A stretch of DNA of 64,000 bases from Atrina japonica (GCA_030159075.1 BROG01000810.1:124001-188000); one strand, 5' to 3'; shown: positions 23,281 through 36,118, counted from the stretch's first letter. The notes: generated from the letters alone by a model not told the origin. Made by a program: numbers and translations.

Positions 23281-24299
23281 GAGTATGTCTTTTTGTTATT
23301 GTTTGTCAATCTAAGTAGTAGAAAAAGGTACATGAAAAATTTGAAAAAAAACCCCACAGCTAATGCCTCTTTAATCAAACTTGGCACTTGATAGATTAAA
23401 TCATCTGAATACAGTGGCCCCAGTTGTTTGCAGAGGTCAGAAATTAAAGGGACATAATCTGATAGGCTCCGATTTACAATGTTCACTATATTTTGATGAA
23501 GTCACCACAACTGAAATGTTTTGAGTTTAGTCAGTGCAAACTGCAGTCTAATTACAAACTGATCTCTAATGAATCACTCAAGTCCTGTTTTCTAATATGA
23601 TGCATGTAGGATTAAATGCTATCCACTATGGGATCACATGTGGATGACCTCATAAATGTGTCATTTTCGACCAATAAAAAAAAGACTTACACAATTTTGT
23701 AAGCGATCTAATGGCAAAGAGATGTGAACATTATAACATTATTAACATCACTGAGCACAAAATTCGGAGGTACAGAATTATTTTCATGACGTTAGATTCA
23801 CCAAATTTATATTCTGATGGACTTTCATTTACTGACAGTTTCCTTTTTATAAAATAGATTACATTGCTTTAGTATTTTCAGTTTTGTAAGTTGAATTTTC
23901 ATTGATCCAAAATTATACCCGGGCTACGAGATGTCACCCGCACGTGATCCCCATAGCGGATTGTGAGATATCAGAAAACGGGAGTGATGAGAGATAAGTT
24001 TTTAATTAGATTGGGCAAACCTGACAGGTGTAACAAGTGATACAATCGGTGATTAATGATGTATTTCTGAAGGGTTTTTCGTTTTGCATGCTATATGTGT
24101 ATTTGACACTCAAAATCTTTTCAGGACAAAAATTGATAAAACGGAGTGCCACAGGACACACTGTGAGGTATATATAATGTATCTCCTTTGTACTGTTGTA
24201 AAAGGGAGACATACAATATACCTGTATATTGTTTTGTAGTATTTCTTCAGTCTTTTTCTTCTTCTTCTTCTTCGTCTCAGCAAAACTTCTTGTGGCCAT
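23281..24299. other. no supported feature
   Basis: AT-rich sequence with a short TTC-type run near 24245-24275. No coding frame is recognised. Confidence 0.4.
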
Positions 24300-25260
24300 C
24301 ATGACTTCACCTATGACCCAAATTGTCCTTGAGATACCTCGGACTTATATTTCTGTAACTGGAAGTGCTAGAATGTCAAAACTTGTCAGCATGATACATC
24401 TAGTTATGAGAATCAGAATGTGGGTTGCAGATGCCGCATATGACCTTTGACCTGCATCTGAATGACCACATTAAGAAATTTACGGTTCAGTTATCATGTT
24501 AAGAAGATTTGATTTCAGCATTATCTCTGAAAGTAGAAAGGCTAGACAGACCAAACTTGCATGGATGATGTGTCATATGATGACTATCAGCTTGCATATT
24601 GCAGATGTTGCATCTGACCTACATTTCATGGTTGAGTGACCATGTTAGGAAGATTTGATTTTGGCATTCTCTCAGAAAGAAGTAGCCTTAGACAGACAAA
24701 CTTGTATGAATGGTGTGTGACATGATGACCATCAGCTTGCATGTTGCATCTGACCTACATTTCATGGTTGAGTGACCATGTTTGGAAGATTTGATTTTGG
24801 CATTCTCTCAGAAAGAAGTAGCCTTAGACAGACAAAACTTGTATGAATGGTGTGTGACATGATGACTATCAGCTTGCATGTTGCAGCTGACCTACATTTC
24901 ATGGTTGAGTGACCATGTTTGGAAGATTTGATTTTGGCATTCTCTCAGAAAGAAGTAGCCTTAGACAGACAAAACTTGTATGAATGGTGTGTGACATGAT
25001 GACTATCAGCTTGCATGTTGCAGCTGACCTACATTTCATGGTTGAGTGACCACATTAGGAAGATATGATTTGGGCATTCTCTGAGAAAGTAATAGCACTA
25101 GGCAGACCAAACTTGTATGGTTATAGATATCAACTTGTAATTTGGGGATTTGTCATCTGACCTACATTTCACGGTTTAGTGATCACAATAAGAAGATTTT
25201 ATTTTGGCATTATCTCAGAAAAAAGTAGCACTAAACAGACCAAACTTTATTATTATGTAT
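24300..25260 (+). repeat. tandem repeat, ~135-170 bp units
   Basis: About six units of the form ctgacctacatttcatggtt ... gaagatttgattttggcatt ... agacagacaaacttgtatg. The three central units (24617-25030) are nearly identical and the outer ones are diverged, as expected when an array expands from its middle. Confidence 0.85.
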
Positions 25261-25576
25261 CTTGATTAAGATTTCATGAATACAAAGTCAATTTGCCTGC
25301 ATAAAGGTAAAAATTAGCACTGAAAAATATTAATTATAAACAATCCATAAATACTTATATTTCATTGCCAAAATGAAATGAAAATTTATCAAGAAAATTT
25401 GATTATCAGTATAGATCGCGATTGAGGCGAAGTTGCTTATATGTGAGGTGAGCTTGGTAATCTTTGATTACTCTATGTTACCTTGATCCACCATCCTGAA
25501 TTTTTGCATTGTTACTCAAAACATTTGAAAACATTTTTTTTTTGCAAAAAAAATATTTATAAACAAACAAAAGATA

Positions 25577-25759
25577 TACAGTAAAACCTGCTATAGCGGC
25601 CACCTCTATATAAGGATTATCTGTATATAAAGGCAGTTGTTTCAAGTCCCTTTAAACTGCATACTTCAACTAAATTGAACCTGTGTATAAGGGTCACTTG
25701 CACATAAAGGTCAATATTTTCTGGTCACTTGGGTTGCCCTATATACAGGTTTCACTGTA
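25577..25759. mobile_element. 183-bp MITE with CAGT..ACTG ends and TA flanks
   Basis: Begins TA-CAGTAAAACCTGCTATA. The right end is its near-complement TATACAGGTTTCACTG-TA. Ends of this type with a TA duplication point to the Tc1/mariner group. Related ends appear in the element at 60213-60776. Confidence 0.7.
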
Positions 25760-27362
25760 GTTTAAATTCTAAGGCCAAATCTATATTGGCGCCCAAGGCC
25801 AAAAAACTATTCTTGGACATTTTATTTTACTCAACTTCAAGATTTTACACAAATCTTTAGAATTTTATCAACTTGGGTAAAGTTGTGGATCATAAAGAAA
25901 TTCTCAGACATGTTTCTTTCTCAAGTGATAAAATACTTAAATACAGTCCGTACTTGACTAAAGTAATTCAGTTATTCTTCAAAGTGAAAATGGCCGCCCC
26001 TATGTTCGCCTCGGGATAAATAAATGCTAATGCAAGGGTATTTTGGGACATGTTTAATCCTTTGGCTTTCAAAAATAAAGTGTTTTGAGCAATATAGGTT
26101 TAGCAGACCACACTTCTTTTTTCTGTTGGCTTGTTTTGGCCATACCAGGTTTGTTTACAGTAACAATAGCGAAAATGAAAATTTAGTCTGTTACATGTGT
26201 CCCAGTGTATGTCCCAACTCATTTATCTTATCTAATATACTTATACTAATTTACTTGTATCTTGAATATCATTTATTATATACATCATACATATTATATG
26301 CATAAATTACTGACTTTGGTCATGTATTGGCATTTTACTAGACATCTTTAATCTTTTTAAAATGGTAAATATATTTATTCCCTTTTTTATGCAACAAAAC
26401 ATGCTGCCTATTTGATTTTTAACACATTTTATACCTCTTGGTTAATTATTAAATAATTAATAATAGATTATGGTTAGAATAATGTTCAAACATCAAAGTT
26501 AAGTGAATCAGGACATTTGTCCTGGACTATATTTACACTGCCCTTTAACAATCTCACCTCAGTTGAGAAAATTCTGAAGTCATTCTATGTCCATGAGTTT
26601 TCACTTTTCACTCAGATGAGTAAATTCTTAACTTTTGAGAATAAAATTTGTCTCAGAATTTTCCTTGTTTATGGTCTAGGGCCCTGAGGTGAAAAATAAA
26701 AGTTGGTACCAAACTGCATGGATACATCATTCAGTAAATTAATTCTGAGTGAAATATGAATTGACATGTTTAAATTCAAATTTTTGACAAGTTTGAAAGT
26801 TTGCATAGTCACACACACACAACATACACAGACACATACACATACACACCAAATTAATAAAAAGTAAGGAGTGCAAAAAAGATATTTGCTAATAAGTGCA
26901 TGTTGGTGATATGGCTGATATATATATTTTTCCAGAACGACTGTATGTTTACATTTTTGTGGTTTATAAGGTGAAGTGAATAGAGAGTATTGTTTACCAA
27001 TGCCCTAAATGCCCCGTATAGGATACATTCTCTTGTGTGTTATTATGAATGACATAGTTGTTGTGGTTTTTAAACTTTTTGAGATTGAGTCTCTTAATCT
27101 TTCTAAAAATGCTGATGTGAGCTGATCATAATCTGTGTAAGTGCTCTGGGCTGGAGACTCTCCCGATCTTTTTAAAAATGCTTAATAGGCAAATTGTAGT
27201 GCATTGGGCCAGAGTAATAAAACTTATTTCATTTTGACTCCAAAATAGACTGATGTCTACATGTACCCACTAAAGGGTTACAAACCAATAACTTTATTTT
27301 CCATAGTAAATTTATTTCCTGCAACAAAGCTGTACATTAGAGGTATAAGTCATATATTATGT
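25760..27362. other. no supported feature
   Basis: AT-rich, with a short (CA)-rich tract at 26810-26850. The open frame at 26024-26305 is not recognisable. Confidence 0.4.
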
Positions 27363-27568
27363 AGCTACATCTGAGGTATTGGTCACAGATTTGATACAAA
27401 TTATAGGTCACAGGTCTTATCCAATTAGAGGTGACAATCAGAGCTACATCTGAGGTATTGGTCACAGATTTGATACAAATTATAGGTCACAGGTCTTATC
27501 CAATTAGAGGTGACAATCAGAGCTACATCTGAGGTATTGGTCACAGATTTTATACAAATTATAGGTCA
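27363..27568 (+). repeat. 79-bp tandem repeat, left part
   Basis: 2.6 units of 79 bp (agctacatctgaggtattgg ... ttagaggtgacaatcag), at 27363, 27442 and 27521. The third unit is cut at 27568 and continues after 29289. Confidence 0.9.
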
Positions 27569-29286
27569 GGCCAAAAAAAAATATATGTCTGTTTAGGGTT
27601 TCCCGACCGACCCTATTTTTTTCGCCGATCCTACACCATTTTATCTGTAAAATAAAAAGTAAAATCGGTAAAAACTTCAGAGACTGTCGTGTGATTTAAA
27701 TATCAAATATGGATCACGTGACCAAGTGTCAGTTGTGTGTTTTATTTAATCACATTTTATATCATTTGCGGTGTGTGTACTGATTATGTACATACGCTAC
27801 CAAACAAATCCTCATTAGGTTTATTATGTCCTATGTAACAGCATACCTGTAACAACTTCCTATGTCGCGTCCCAACTCATAACACATGTATACGCGTGTC
27901 ATCATTACTTCCATAACTTCAAAGACTACCGCGCAAACCTTATCAGTTGAAGGTCACACACAAACGACACAACTTCTAGTAGTGTACGAAGACTTCAACT
28001 TCACAGCAGGGTGCCGAGATGAGAAGCTTGGCTGATTCAGGCCAACATTAAAAAATTGTTTACAGGACTTGTCCAGTTGTTTCAGAGGTGGATGGGTCGG
28101 TAGAGAATTTATTATTTTAAATTTCCTTTGTAAATTTGATATGTTAACTGAGCAAAATTTCAGATTTTTGTTGGGACAAAAATGCACTACACTGCCTTAT
28201 AAATTAGGTCAGATTTTTTTACCTGGGTTGTTCAGATTACACTAAACAATATTTTTAAATATTCGGCCTGATTACGCAAATTCTGAATGACACTTGAATC
28301 ACTGAAAGGGATTAGTTTTTACCATACGAAGAACACAATGTTTTATGCACACGTGAGGTACCTTATTTATTTATCATTAACAAACATCGATGTTTAAGCA
28401 TAGGCGTCGGAAGCAAATTGAAAGTGGGGGGGGGGGGGGGGGGGCTAAACCAACTTAAAACACACACACGCCAAAAGTGGGGGGGCTAAACCAACTTGTC
28501 TTGAAGGCTAAGCCTCAATTTTCAACACATATGCCTATCTTTGCAAAAAAAGTGGGGGGGGCTAAGCCCCCCCTAGCCCCCCCGGCTCCGACGCCTATGT
28601 TAAGTATTGTTGTCTTAGATGTCTGTCTCTCCATCATAGTCCATACGGCCTCAGATTTCAAGACCACGAAATCCTATACCCAGTAGATAAGTCGCATGGC
28701 AAATATTACACACATATTTTGAGTAAAAAACTGCGACCTGTACACGAGTATATACGGTAGCAGTAAATTGCAAGCAATTTCAATTTCAACATAAAACATT
28801 GATAAAAGAATATTAATCATGAAAATAATTTCTTTGTATTTATTGTTGTTATAAATTTTGATGTACAAAACTACCTGTAAAAGACATGCTCCAAAATTAA
28901 TATCATTTTTAAACCTATCTGATTTAAAGGTACAAGTATTTATGATTACAACCAAGATTAAATATCTATACTTGTATCAACATGATCATTGTAAACAAAT
29001 GTCTGAAACCATTTCTCGGCATCTCTTGGGTCATATGCTCATTAGGTTTCTCAATACCTAAATCCATTCAACAGAAAGAGTAATTGATATTTGGTTTGAA
29101 GATACTGTAAACATGTGCATGTAACAACACAACATTGGGTTGGAATTTGGTAAAAAATAATAAGAGCAACATGTACCGAACCGAAAAAAAAAAAAAAAAA
29201 AAAAAAAATAAAATGAAAATGCCTACCTACCTACCCTATTTTTTTTTAGGCTGAAACCCTAAACAGACATATTTTTTTTTTTGGCC
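27569..29286. mobile_element. 1.7 kb DNA transposon with ~33-bp TIRs and TCA target duplication
   Basis: The element starts GGCCAAAAAAAAATATATGT, then CTGTTTAGGGTTTC. Its last 33 bases are the near-exact complement. TCA flanks both sides (27566-27568, 29287-29289), and removing the element plus one TCA restores the 79-bp tandem unit without a gap, so the boundaries are firm. GGCC ends and a 3-bp T-N-A duplication would fit a PIF/Harbinger-like MITE, but no transposase is present and this is inference. It contains the nested element 28399-28599 and a poly(A) run at 29186-29208. Confidence 0.88.
28399..28599. mobile_element. nested 201-bp G-rich MITE with TTAAG duplication
   Basis: Ends CATAGGCGTCGG and CCGACGCCTATG are inverted repeats. 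TTAAG lies directly outside both ends (28394-28398 and 28600-28604). The inside holds several G runs (an 18-20 base poly-G at 28426-28442 and ggggggctaagccccccc). It inserted into the 27569-29286 element after that element existed. Confidence 0.85.
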
Positions 29287-29289
29287 TCA

Positions 29290-29385
29290 CAGGTCTTATC
29301 CAATTAGAGGTGACAATCAGAGGTCATATCCAAATTAGATGTGAAGGTCACAGGTTTCCCTTTAATGCACTAGAAATGAAGATAA
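29290..29385 (+). repeat. 79-bp tandem repeat, right part
   Basis: Continues the unit interrupted at 27568 (caggtcttatccaattagag, gtgacaatcagag), then decays. A further partial unit is at about 29660-29720. Confidence 0.75.
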
Positions 29386-29390
29386 TTAGG

Positions 29391-29519
29391 CATTGATTCT
29401 ATAGTTTTTTCCAGTTCATTACGAAATGACTCCATTGAAGACCTTCGCGAATTATGCAAAAGTGTGCAGTCTTCAGTCAGGTCATTTCGTAATGAACCGC
29501 AAAAAATATAGAATCAATG
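29391..29519. mobile_element. 129-bp foldback element
   Basis: cattgattctatagtttttt..cattacgaaatgac on the left is the near-complement of gtcatttcgtaatg..aaatatagaatcaatg on the right, leaving a ~45-base loop. A small palindromic MITE; no clear duplication of the target. Confidence 0.75.
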
Positions 29520-29820
29520 CTTATAATTAAATTTCAATAACAACTTGGTAAGTTTTTGAAACATTTGCTTATTCATTGATTTTTCTAAATAATATAAAGA
29601 AACAGGTTAATTAGTATTCAGGTCATAGATGTATGACTCGAATGTTTTCCGAAATGCATTTATCTTATCCAAATTAGAGGTGCAGGTCACAGGTTTACTC
29701 ACTGCACTAGAAATGAAGATAACAGATCTTTAGTAAAAAAAGGATATTTCTGACTGAACCATCAATTCATTCAAGAGACACCCACCATGCCGAGTCACGT
29801 ATCGGAGTATAGTATATAGT

Positions 29821-29940
29821 AATTTTAGTGTGATCGTAATGCCATTTGTTGACAAAATTGATCTTGTGAATGTGTATGGTAATTTTGGTGTGATCGTAAT
29901 GCCATTTGTAGACAAAATTGATCTTGCATATAATAATCAT
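29821..29940 (+). repeat. 60-bp direct duplication
   Basis: Two 60-base units (aattttagtgtgatcgtaat ... gacaaaattgatcttg) differ at only a few positions. Confidence 0.85.
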
Positions 29941-30165
29941 TTGTAAAAGCAAATTTGATTGAATATTTTTAATGACATATTGTCATATTTTGACTCTGCC
30001 TTAAATTAATGGCCTAGATCATAATGCGGAATCATATCTGATATGATTTGCAGTCTGTGTGCAATGCATAAAATGTTTTTAAGAAAAACACTTTTGCTGG
30101 GTCGGTTAAGAATAGTAAAACATTCATTAATGGTTATGCATGGGTTAATTTATGGGTAATTTTAG

Positions 30166-30829
30166 GGTCTCTTAAGAGATGTCCCACTGTCAGGTTTCAA
30201 AGCAGGTAGTAGTTTTTTATGGTAGTGGTCTCTTAAGAGATGTCCCACTGTCAGGTTTCAAAGCAGGTAGTAGTTTTTTATGGTAGTGGTCTCTTAAGAG
30301 ATGTCCCACTGTCAGGTTTCAGAGCAGGTAGTAGTTTTTTATGGTAGTGGTCTCTTAAGAGATGTCCCACTGTCAGGTTTCAAAGCAGGTAGTAGTTTTT
30401 TATGGTAGTGGTCTCTTAAGAGATGTCCCACTGTCAGGTTTCAAAGCAGGTAGTAGTTTTTTATGGTAGTGGTCTCTTAAGAGAGGTTCTACTGTAAGGT
30501 TTTAAAAGTAATAGTTTTTCATGGCAGTGGTCTTGAGAGGTCCCAGTGACAGGTTTCAGAGCAGGTATTTTTTCATGGCAGTGGTCTTGAGACGTCCCAG
30601 TGATAGGTTTCAGAGCAGGTAATTGTTCATGGCAGTGGTCTCGAGAGGTCCAAGTGACAGGTTTCAGAGCAGGTACCGGGTAGTAGTTTTTCATGGCAGT
30701 GGTCTTGAGAGGTCCCAGTGACAGGTTTCAGAGCAGGTACCGGGTAGTAGTTTTTCATGGCAGTGGTCTCGAGAGGTCCCAGTGACAGGTTTCAGAGCAG
30801 GTACCGGGTAGTAGTTTTTCATGGCAGTA
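30166..30829 (+). repeat. 61- to 66-bp tandem array derived from a MITE end
   Basis: Five near-identical 61-bp units (ggtctcttaagagatgtccc ... ttatggtagt) are followed by five or six diverged ~60-66-bp units (ggtcttgagaggtcccagtg). The word at 30471-30496 is the complement of the left end of the MITE at 21803, so the unit probably includes a transposon terminus. Confidence 0.9.
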
Positions 30830-30842
30830 GTCCAGTAGTCTC

Positions 30843-30933
30843 TTAACTCATTCACCACTAAAGACACATTTAGACTGGTATAAGTCATTGTTTTATAGAA
30901 GAGTCCACTGTTTGTCATGGCTGGGTGAGTTAA
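30843..30933 (+). mobile_element. AACTCATTCACC MITE, copy 1
   Basis: ttaactcattcacc ... gggtgagttaa are inverted ends. The middle aaagacacatttagactgg ... agaagagtccactg is shared with 39291-39384, 48221-48293 (reverse), 49145-49240 and 60831-60927. Confidence 0.75.
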
Positions 30934-30975
30934 GAATATGAAATCAAAGGAAATGGAATTTTAACTTATCAATGC

Positions 30976-31300
30976 CAGGGATTAATGCATTAACATGTGG
31001 GTCTGGTAAAAGGACCCATTCCCAATGCAAAATCAGCTATATTTTCCCCAATTTCAATAAAAAATTTCCCAATTATGTTCACCATGTACCAAACTTTTGA
31101 TCTGTAGACAAAAGAACTGTTTCTATAATATCTTCATGTCTTCAGATGAAATCCATGTTGTCAGTTTAATAAAGTGATAAATGAATCACAAGTTTTGTAT
31201 CTTTATTTTTAATTTTATTGTAAAATACATGTAATTAATACTATTTCTTATAGCCCATTATGACGTAAAATTCCCAATTGAAAGGGGTGGGGGGTGCATT
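30976..31300 (+). repeat. CAGGGATT-type repeat, copy 2
   Basis: Starts CAGGGATTAATG, then gtgggtctggtaaaaggacc and ttcccaattgaaaggggtgg. Same order as copy 1 (20174) and copy 3 (41298). The right end is not clear. Confidence 0.45.
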
Positions 31301-31311
31301 TTTCACACTAT

Positions 31312-31853
31312 TAGCTTTTTTTTCAAAACCACTGAATGAATTTTGACGAAACTTGACAGGAAGCAAGTGCTAATGGTTCTTTACCAATTTGTAGTTTTCA
31401 ACCACATTGGCCCAGGGGTGGATCCAGGGTGGGGCAGAATAGGTCCAAAAGGTATCCCTCTTTCAAAATCTTCTTCTCCAAAACCGCTACATGAATTGAA
31501 AAACGGATTGTTTCTGAGTGATCTACGTTTATGTATGATTCAATTTTGTATTTTTTGTAGAAATCAGATTAAATTTTGATGCATTATTTAGGTCTTTTCA
31601 GACTTTGTCATTTTCATTCATTTTACATGATTTCCTCAATTATATATTGTAATTAGGTGAAGAGAATTTTTGTGCAAGAATTTTGCCAAAATTTAATTTC
31701 TAGAAATTTTTATGAATTTCATGAAACAGCAATATTTATGTTTCTTGGCCAGATCAGCCTACATATACATGTACATATTCTTCTTGGTCTTCTTTCCACA
31801 TTTGTAGATGGTTCTCAGGTGAGCGATTGAGGCCCTCTTGGACCTCTTGTTAT
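31312..31853 (+). mobile_element. AGCTCACC-family element, partial 3' end (copy 2)
   Basis: Ends caggtgagcgattgaggccc tcttggacctcttg, the family's 3' terminus. The start is degraded (ttagctttttttcaaaacca). It has no 155-bp internal array. Confidence 0.6.
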
Positions 31854-32131
31854 ATCTAGTGGCTCAGCATTTATAAAGTTTAACGTTCTCATCATGATAT
31901 AAATTGTTTTTCTGGCTTCAGAGAAGGATTCATTTTCTACTTGTTTACAAAACATGAACTCACTTACTAAGTCAGATTATCTAATTATTTCACCTGTGAA
32001 CTAGACTAATACATCATCTAAGCTTGAGAGCATAATTTCAATGTAATTATTTGTTAAAAAGAAGGTAAATAAAAATAACATTTTATCTTTTTGTTCATTG
32101 ATAGCTGTGGCAAAGTCGTTAGAGAATTGTG

Positions 32132-33166
32132 CTTTGAACAATGAAGTCTCCATTCTGTTCAGAGAAGGTTCCAGCAGGGACTGGAATCTGTAGTAAGCTG
32201 ATTTTCGTGAGAAATTTGCTAGTTTATTTCCTGAAGGCTGGCGGTCTCTTCCCAGGTACATTATAACCAGGTTCTCCCCTCCAGTAAAGACTGGCTGCCA
32301 CCATATAACTGAAGGCTGGTGGTCTCTTCCCAGGTACATTGTAACCAGGTTCTCCCCTCCAGTAAAGACTGGCTGCCACCATATAACTGAAGGCTGGTGG
32401 TCTCTTCCCAGGTACATTGTAACCGGGTTCTCCCCTCCAGTAAAGACTGCCACCATATAACTGAAGGCTGGCGGTCTCTTCCCAGGTACATTGTAACCGG
32501 GTTCTCCCCTCCAGTAAAGACTGCCACCATATAACTGAAGGGTTGGTCTCTTCCCAGTACATTGTAAGGGTTCTCCCCTCCAGTAAATAACCATATAACT
32601 GAAGGCTGGTGGTCTCTTCCCCAGGTACATTGTAACCGGGTTCTCCCCTCCAGTAAAGACTGCCACCATATAACTGAAGGCTGGTGGTCTCTTCCCAGGT
32701 ACATTGTAACCGGGTTCTCCCCTCCAGTAAAGACTGCCACCATATAACTGAAGGCTGGTGGTCTCTTCCCAGGTACATTGTAACCAGGTTCTCCCCTCCA
32801 GTAAAGACTGCCACCATATAACTGAAGGCTGGTGGTCTCTTCCCAGGTACATTGTAACCAGGTTCTCCCCTCCAGTAAAGACTAGCTGCCACCATATAAC
32901 TGAAGGCTGGTGGTCTCTTCCCAGGTACATTGTAACCAGGTTCTCCCCTCCAGTAAAGACTAGCTGCCACCATATAACTGAAGGCTGGTGGTCTCTTCCC
33001 AGGTACATTGTAACCGGGTTCTCCCCTCCAGTAAAGACTAGCTGCCACCATATAACTGAAGGCTGGTGGTCTCTTCCCAGGTACATTGTAACCAGGTTCT
33101 CCCCTCCAGTAAAGACTAGCTGCCACCATATAACTGAAGGCTGGCGGTCTCTTCCCAGGTGCTTTG
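32132..33166. repeat. 1.03 kb block whose left flank is repeated inside the satellite
   Basis: About 100 bases of single-copy flank (gctttgaacaatgaagtctc ... tttatttcctgaaggctgg, 32132-32240) recur almost unchanged at 33167-33270 in the middle of the array. This indicates a tandem duplication of flank plus array. Confidence 0.85.
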
Positions 33167-36118
33167 AACATTGAAGTCTCCATTCTGTTCAGAGAAGGTT
33201 CCAGTAGGGACTGGAATCTGTAGTAAGCTGATTTTCGTGAGAAATTTGCTAGTTTATTTCCTGAAGGCTGGCGGTCTCTTCCCAGGTACATTATAACCGG
33301 GTTCTCCCCTCCAGTAAAGACTGGCTGCCACCATATAACTGAAGGCTGGTGGTCTCTTCCCAGGTACATTATAACCGGGTTCTCCCCTCCAGTAAAGAGT
33401 GCCACCATATAACTGAAGGCTGGTGGGGTCTTCCCAGGTACATTGTAACCGGGTTCTCCCCTCCAGTAAAGACTGCCACCATATAACTGAAGGCTGGCGG
33501 TCTCTTCCCAGGTACATTATAACCGGGTTCTCCCCTCCAGTAAAGAGTGCCACCATATAACTGAAGGCTGGTGGGGTCTTCCTGGGAACATTGTAACCGG
33601 GTTCTCCCCGCCAGTAAAACGTGTCCGCCACCATATAACTGAAGGCTGGTGGTCTCTCTCCCAGGTACATTGTGACCGGGTTCTCCCCTCCAGTAAAGAC
33701 TGCCACCACTGAAGGCTGGCGGTCTCTTCCCTGTACATTATAACCGGGTTCTCCCTCCAGTAAAGACTGCCACCATATAACTGAAGGCTGGCGGGGTCTT
33801 CCCAGGTCTACATTGTAACCGGGTTCTCCCCTCCAGTAGAGACTGTTCCATATAACTGAAGGCTGGCGGTCTCTTCCCAGGTACATTATAACCGGGTTCT
33901 CCCCTCCAGTAATTTGCCACCATATAACTGAAGGCTGGTGGGGTCTTCCCAGGTACATTGTAACCGGGTTCTCCCCTCCAGTAAAGAGTGGCTGCCACCA
34001 TATAACTGAAGGCTGGGTGGTCTCTTCCCAGGTACATTGTAACCGGGTTCTCCCCTCCAGTAAAGACTGTCACCATATAACTGAAGGCTGGCGGTCTCTT
34101 CCCAGGTACATTATAACCGGGTTCTCCCCTCCAGTAAAGACTGCCACCATATAACTGAAGGCTGGTGGGGTCTTCCCAGGTACATTGTAACCGGGTTCTC
34201 CCCTCCAGGCTGCCACATATAACTGAAGGCTGGTGGTCTCTTCCCAGGTACATTGTGACCGGGTTCTCCCCTCCAGTAAAGAGTGGCTGCCACCATATAA
34301 CTGAAGGCTGGTGGTCTCTTCCCAGGTACATTATAACCGGGTTCTCCCCTCCAGTAAAGAGACTGGCTGCCACCATATAACTGAAGGCTGGCGGTCTCTT
34401 CCCAGGTACATTATAAACCGGGTTCTCCCCTCCAGTAAAGAGTGCCACCATATACTGAAGGCTGGTGGGGTCTTCCCAGGTACATTGTAACCGGGTTCTC
34501 CCTCCAGTAAAGAGTGGCTGCCACCATATAACTGAAGGCTGGTGGTCTCTTCCCAGGTACATTGTGCGGGTTCTCCCCTCCAGTAAAGACTGCCACCCAA
34601 GGCTGGCGGTCTCTTCCCAGGTACATTATAACCGGGTTCTCCCCTCCAGTAAAGACTGCCACCATATAACTGAAGGCTGGTGGGGTCTTCCCAGGTACAT
34701 TGTAACCGGGTTCTCCCCTCCAGTAAAGAGTGGCTGCCACCATATAACTGAAGGCTGGTGGTCTCTTCCCAGGTACATTGTGACCGGGTTCTCCCCTCCA
34801 GTAAAGAGTGGCTGCCACCATATAACTGAAGGCTTGTGGTCTCTTCCCAGGTACATTGTGACCGGGTTCTTCCCCTCCAGTAAAGAGTGCCACCATTATA
34901 ACTGAAGGGGTCTCTTCCCAGGTCCAGTAACCGGGTGGCTCCCCACCAGTAAAGACTGCCACCATATAACTGAAGGCTGGCGGTCTCTTCCCAGGTACAT
35001 TATAACCGGGTTCTCCCCTCCAGTAAAGAGTGCCACCATATAACTGAAGGCTGGTGGGGTCTTCCCAGGTACATTGTAACCGGGTTCTCCCCTCCAGTAA
35101 AGACTGCCACCAGGCTGGCGGTCTCTTCCCAGGTACATTATTAACCGGGTTCTCCCCTCCAGTAAAGACTGCCACCATATAACTGAAGGCTGGTGGGGTC
35201 TTCCCAGGTACATTGTAACCGGGTTCTCCCCTCCAGTAAAGAGTGGCTGCCACCATATAACTGAAGGCTGGTGGTCTCTTCCCAGGTACATTGTGACTGG
35301 GTTCTCCCCTCCAGTAAAGAGTGGCTGCCACCATATAACTGAAGGCTGGTGGTCTCTTCCCAGGTACATTATAACCGGGTTCTCCCCTCCAGTAAAGACT
35401 GGCTGCCACCATATAACTGAAGGCTGGCGGTCTCTTCCCAGGTACATTATAACCGGGTTCTCCCCTCCAGTAAAGAGTGCCACCATATAACTGAAGGCTG
35501 GTGGGGTCTTCCCAGGTACATTGTAACCGGGTTCTCCCCTCCAGTAAAGAGTGGCTGCCACCATATAACTGAAGGCTGGTGGTCTCTTCCCAGGTACATT
35601 GTGACCGGGTTCTCCCCTCCAGTAAAGACTGCCACCATATAACTGAAGGCTGGCGGTCTCTTCCCAGGTACATTATAACCGGGTTCTCCCCTCCAGTAAA
35701 GACTGCCACCATATAACTGAAGGCTGGTGGGGTCTTCCCAGGTACATTGTAACCGGGTTCTCCCCTCCAGTAAAGAGAGTGGCTGCCACCATATAACTGA
35801 AGGCTGGTGGTCTCTTCCCAGGTACATTGTGACCGGGTTCTCCCCTCCAGTAAAGAGTGGCTGCCACCATATAACTGAAGGCTGGTGGTCTCTTCCCAGG
35901 TACATTGTGACCGGGTTCTCCCCTCCAGTAAAGAGTGGCTGCCACCATATAACTGAAGGCTGGTGGTCTCTTCCCAGGTACATTGTAACCGGGTTCTCCC
36001 CTCCAGTAAAGACTGCCACCATATAACTGAAGGCTGGCGGTCTCTTCCCAGGTACATTGTAACTCGTAAGGACTGGCTGCCACCATATAACTGAAGGCTG
36101 GTGGTCTCTTCCCAGGTA
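32233..36118. repeat. 3.9 kb array of ~74/78-bp units
   Basis: Roughly 50 copies of a unit containing ctgaaggctggtggtctctt, cccaggtacattgtaacc, gggttctcccctccag and gccaccatataa. Units are mostly 74 or 78 bases, differing by CTGG/AGTGG before CTGCC. Three variants (gcggtctc..attataacc, gtggggtc..attgtaacc, gtggtctc..attgtgacc) recur in the same order on the right half, a higher-order pattern. The minus-strand consensus contains no TAA, TAG or TGA in any frame, which explains long overlapping open frames. These are by-products, not genes. Several units are truncated or have short indels. Confidence 0.95.
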
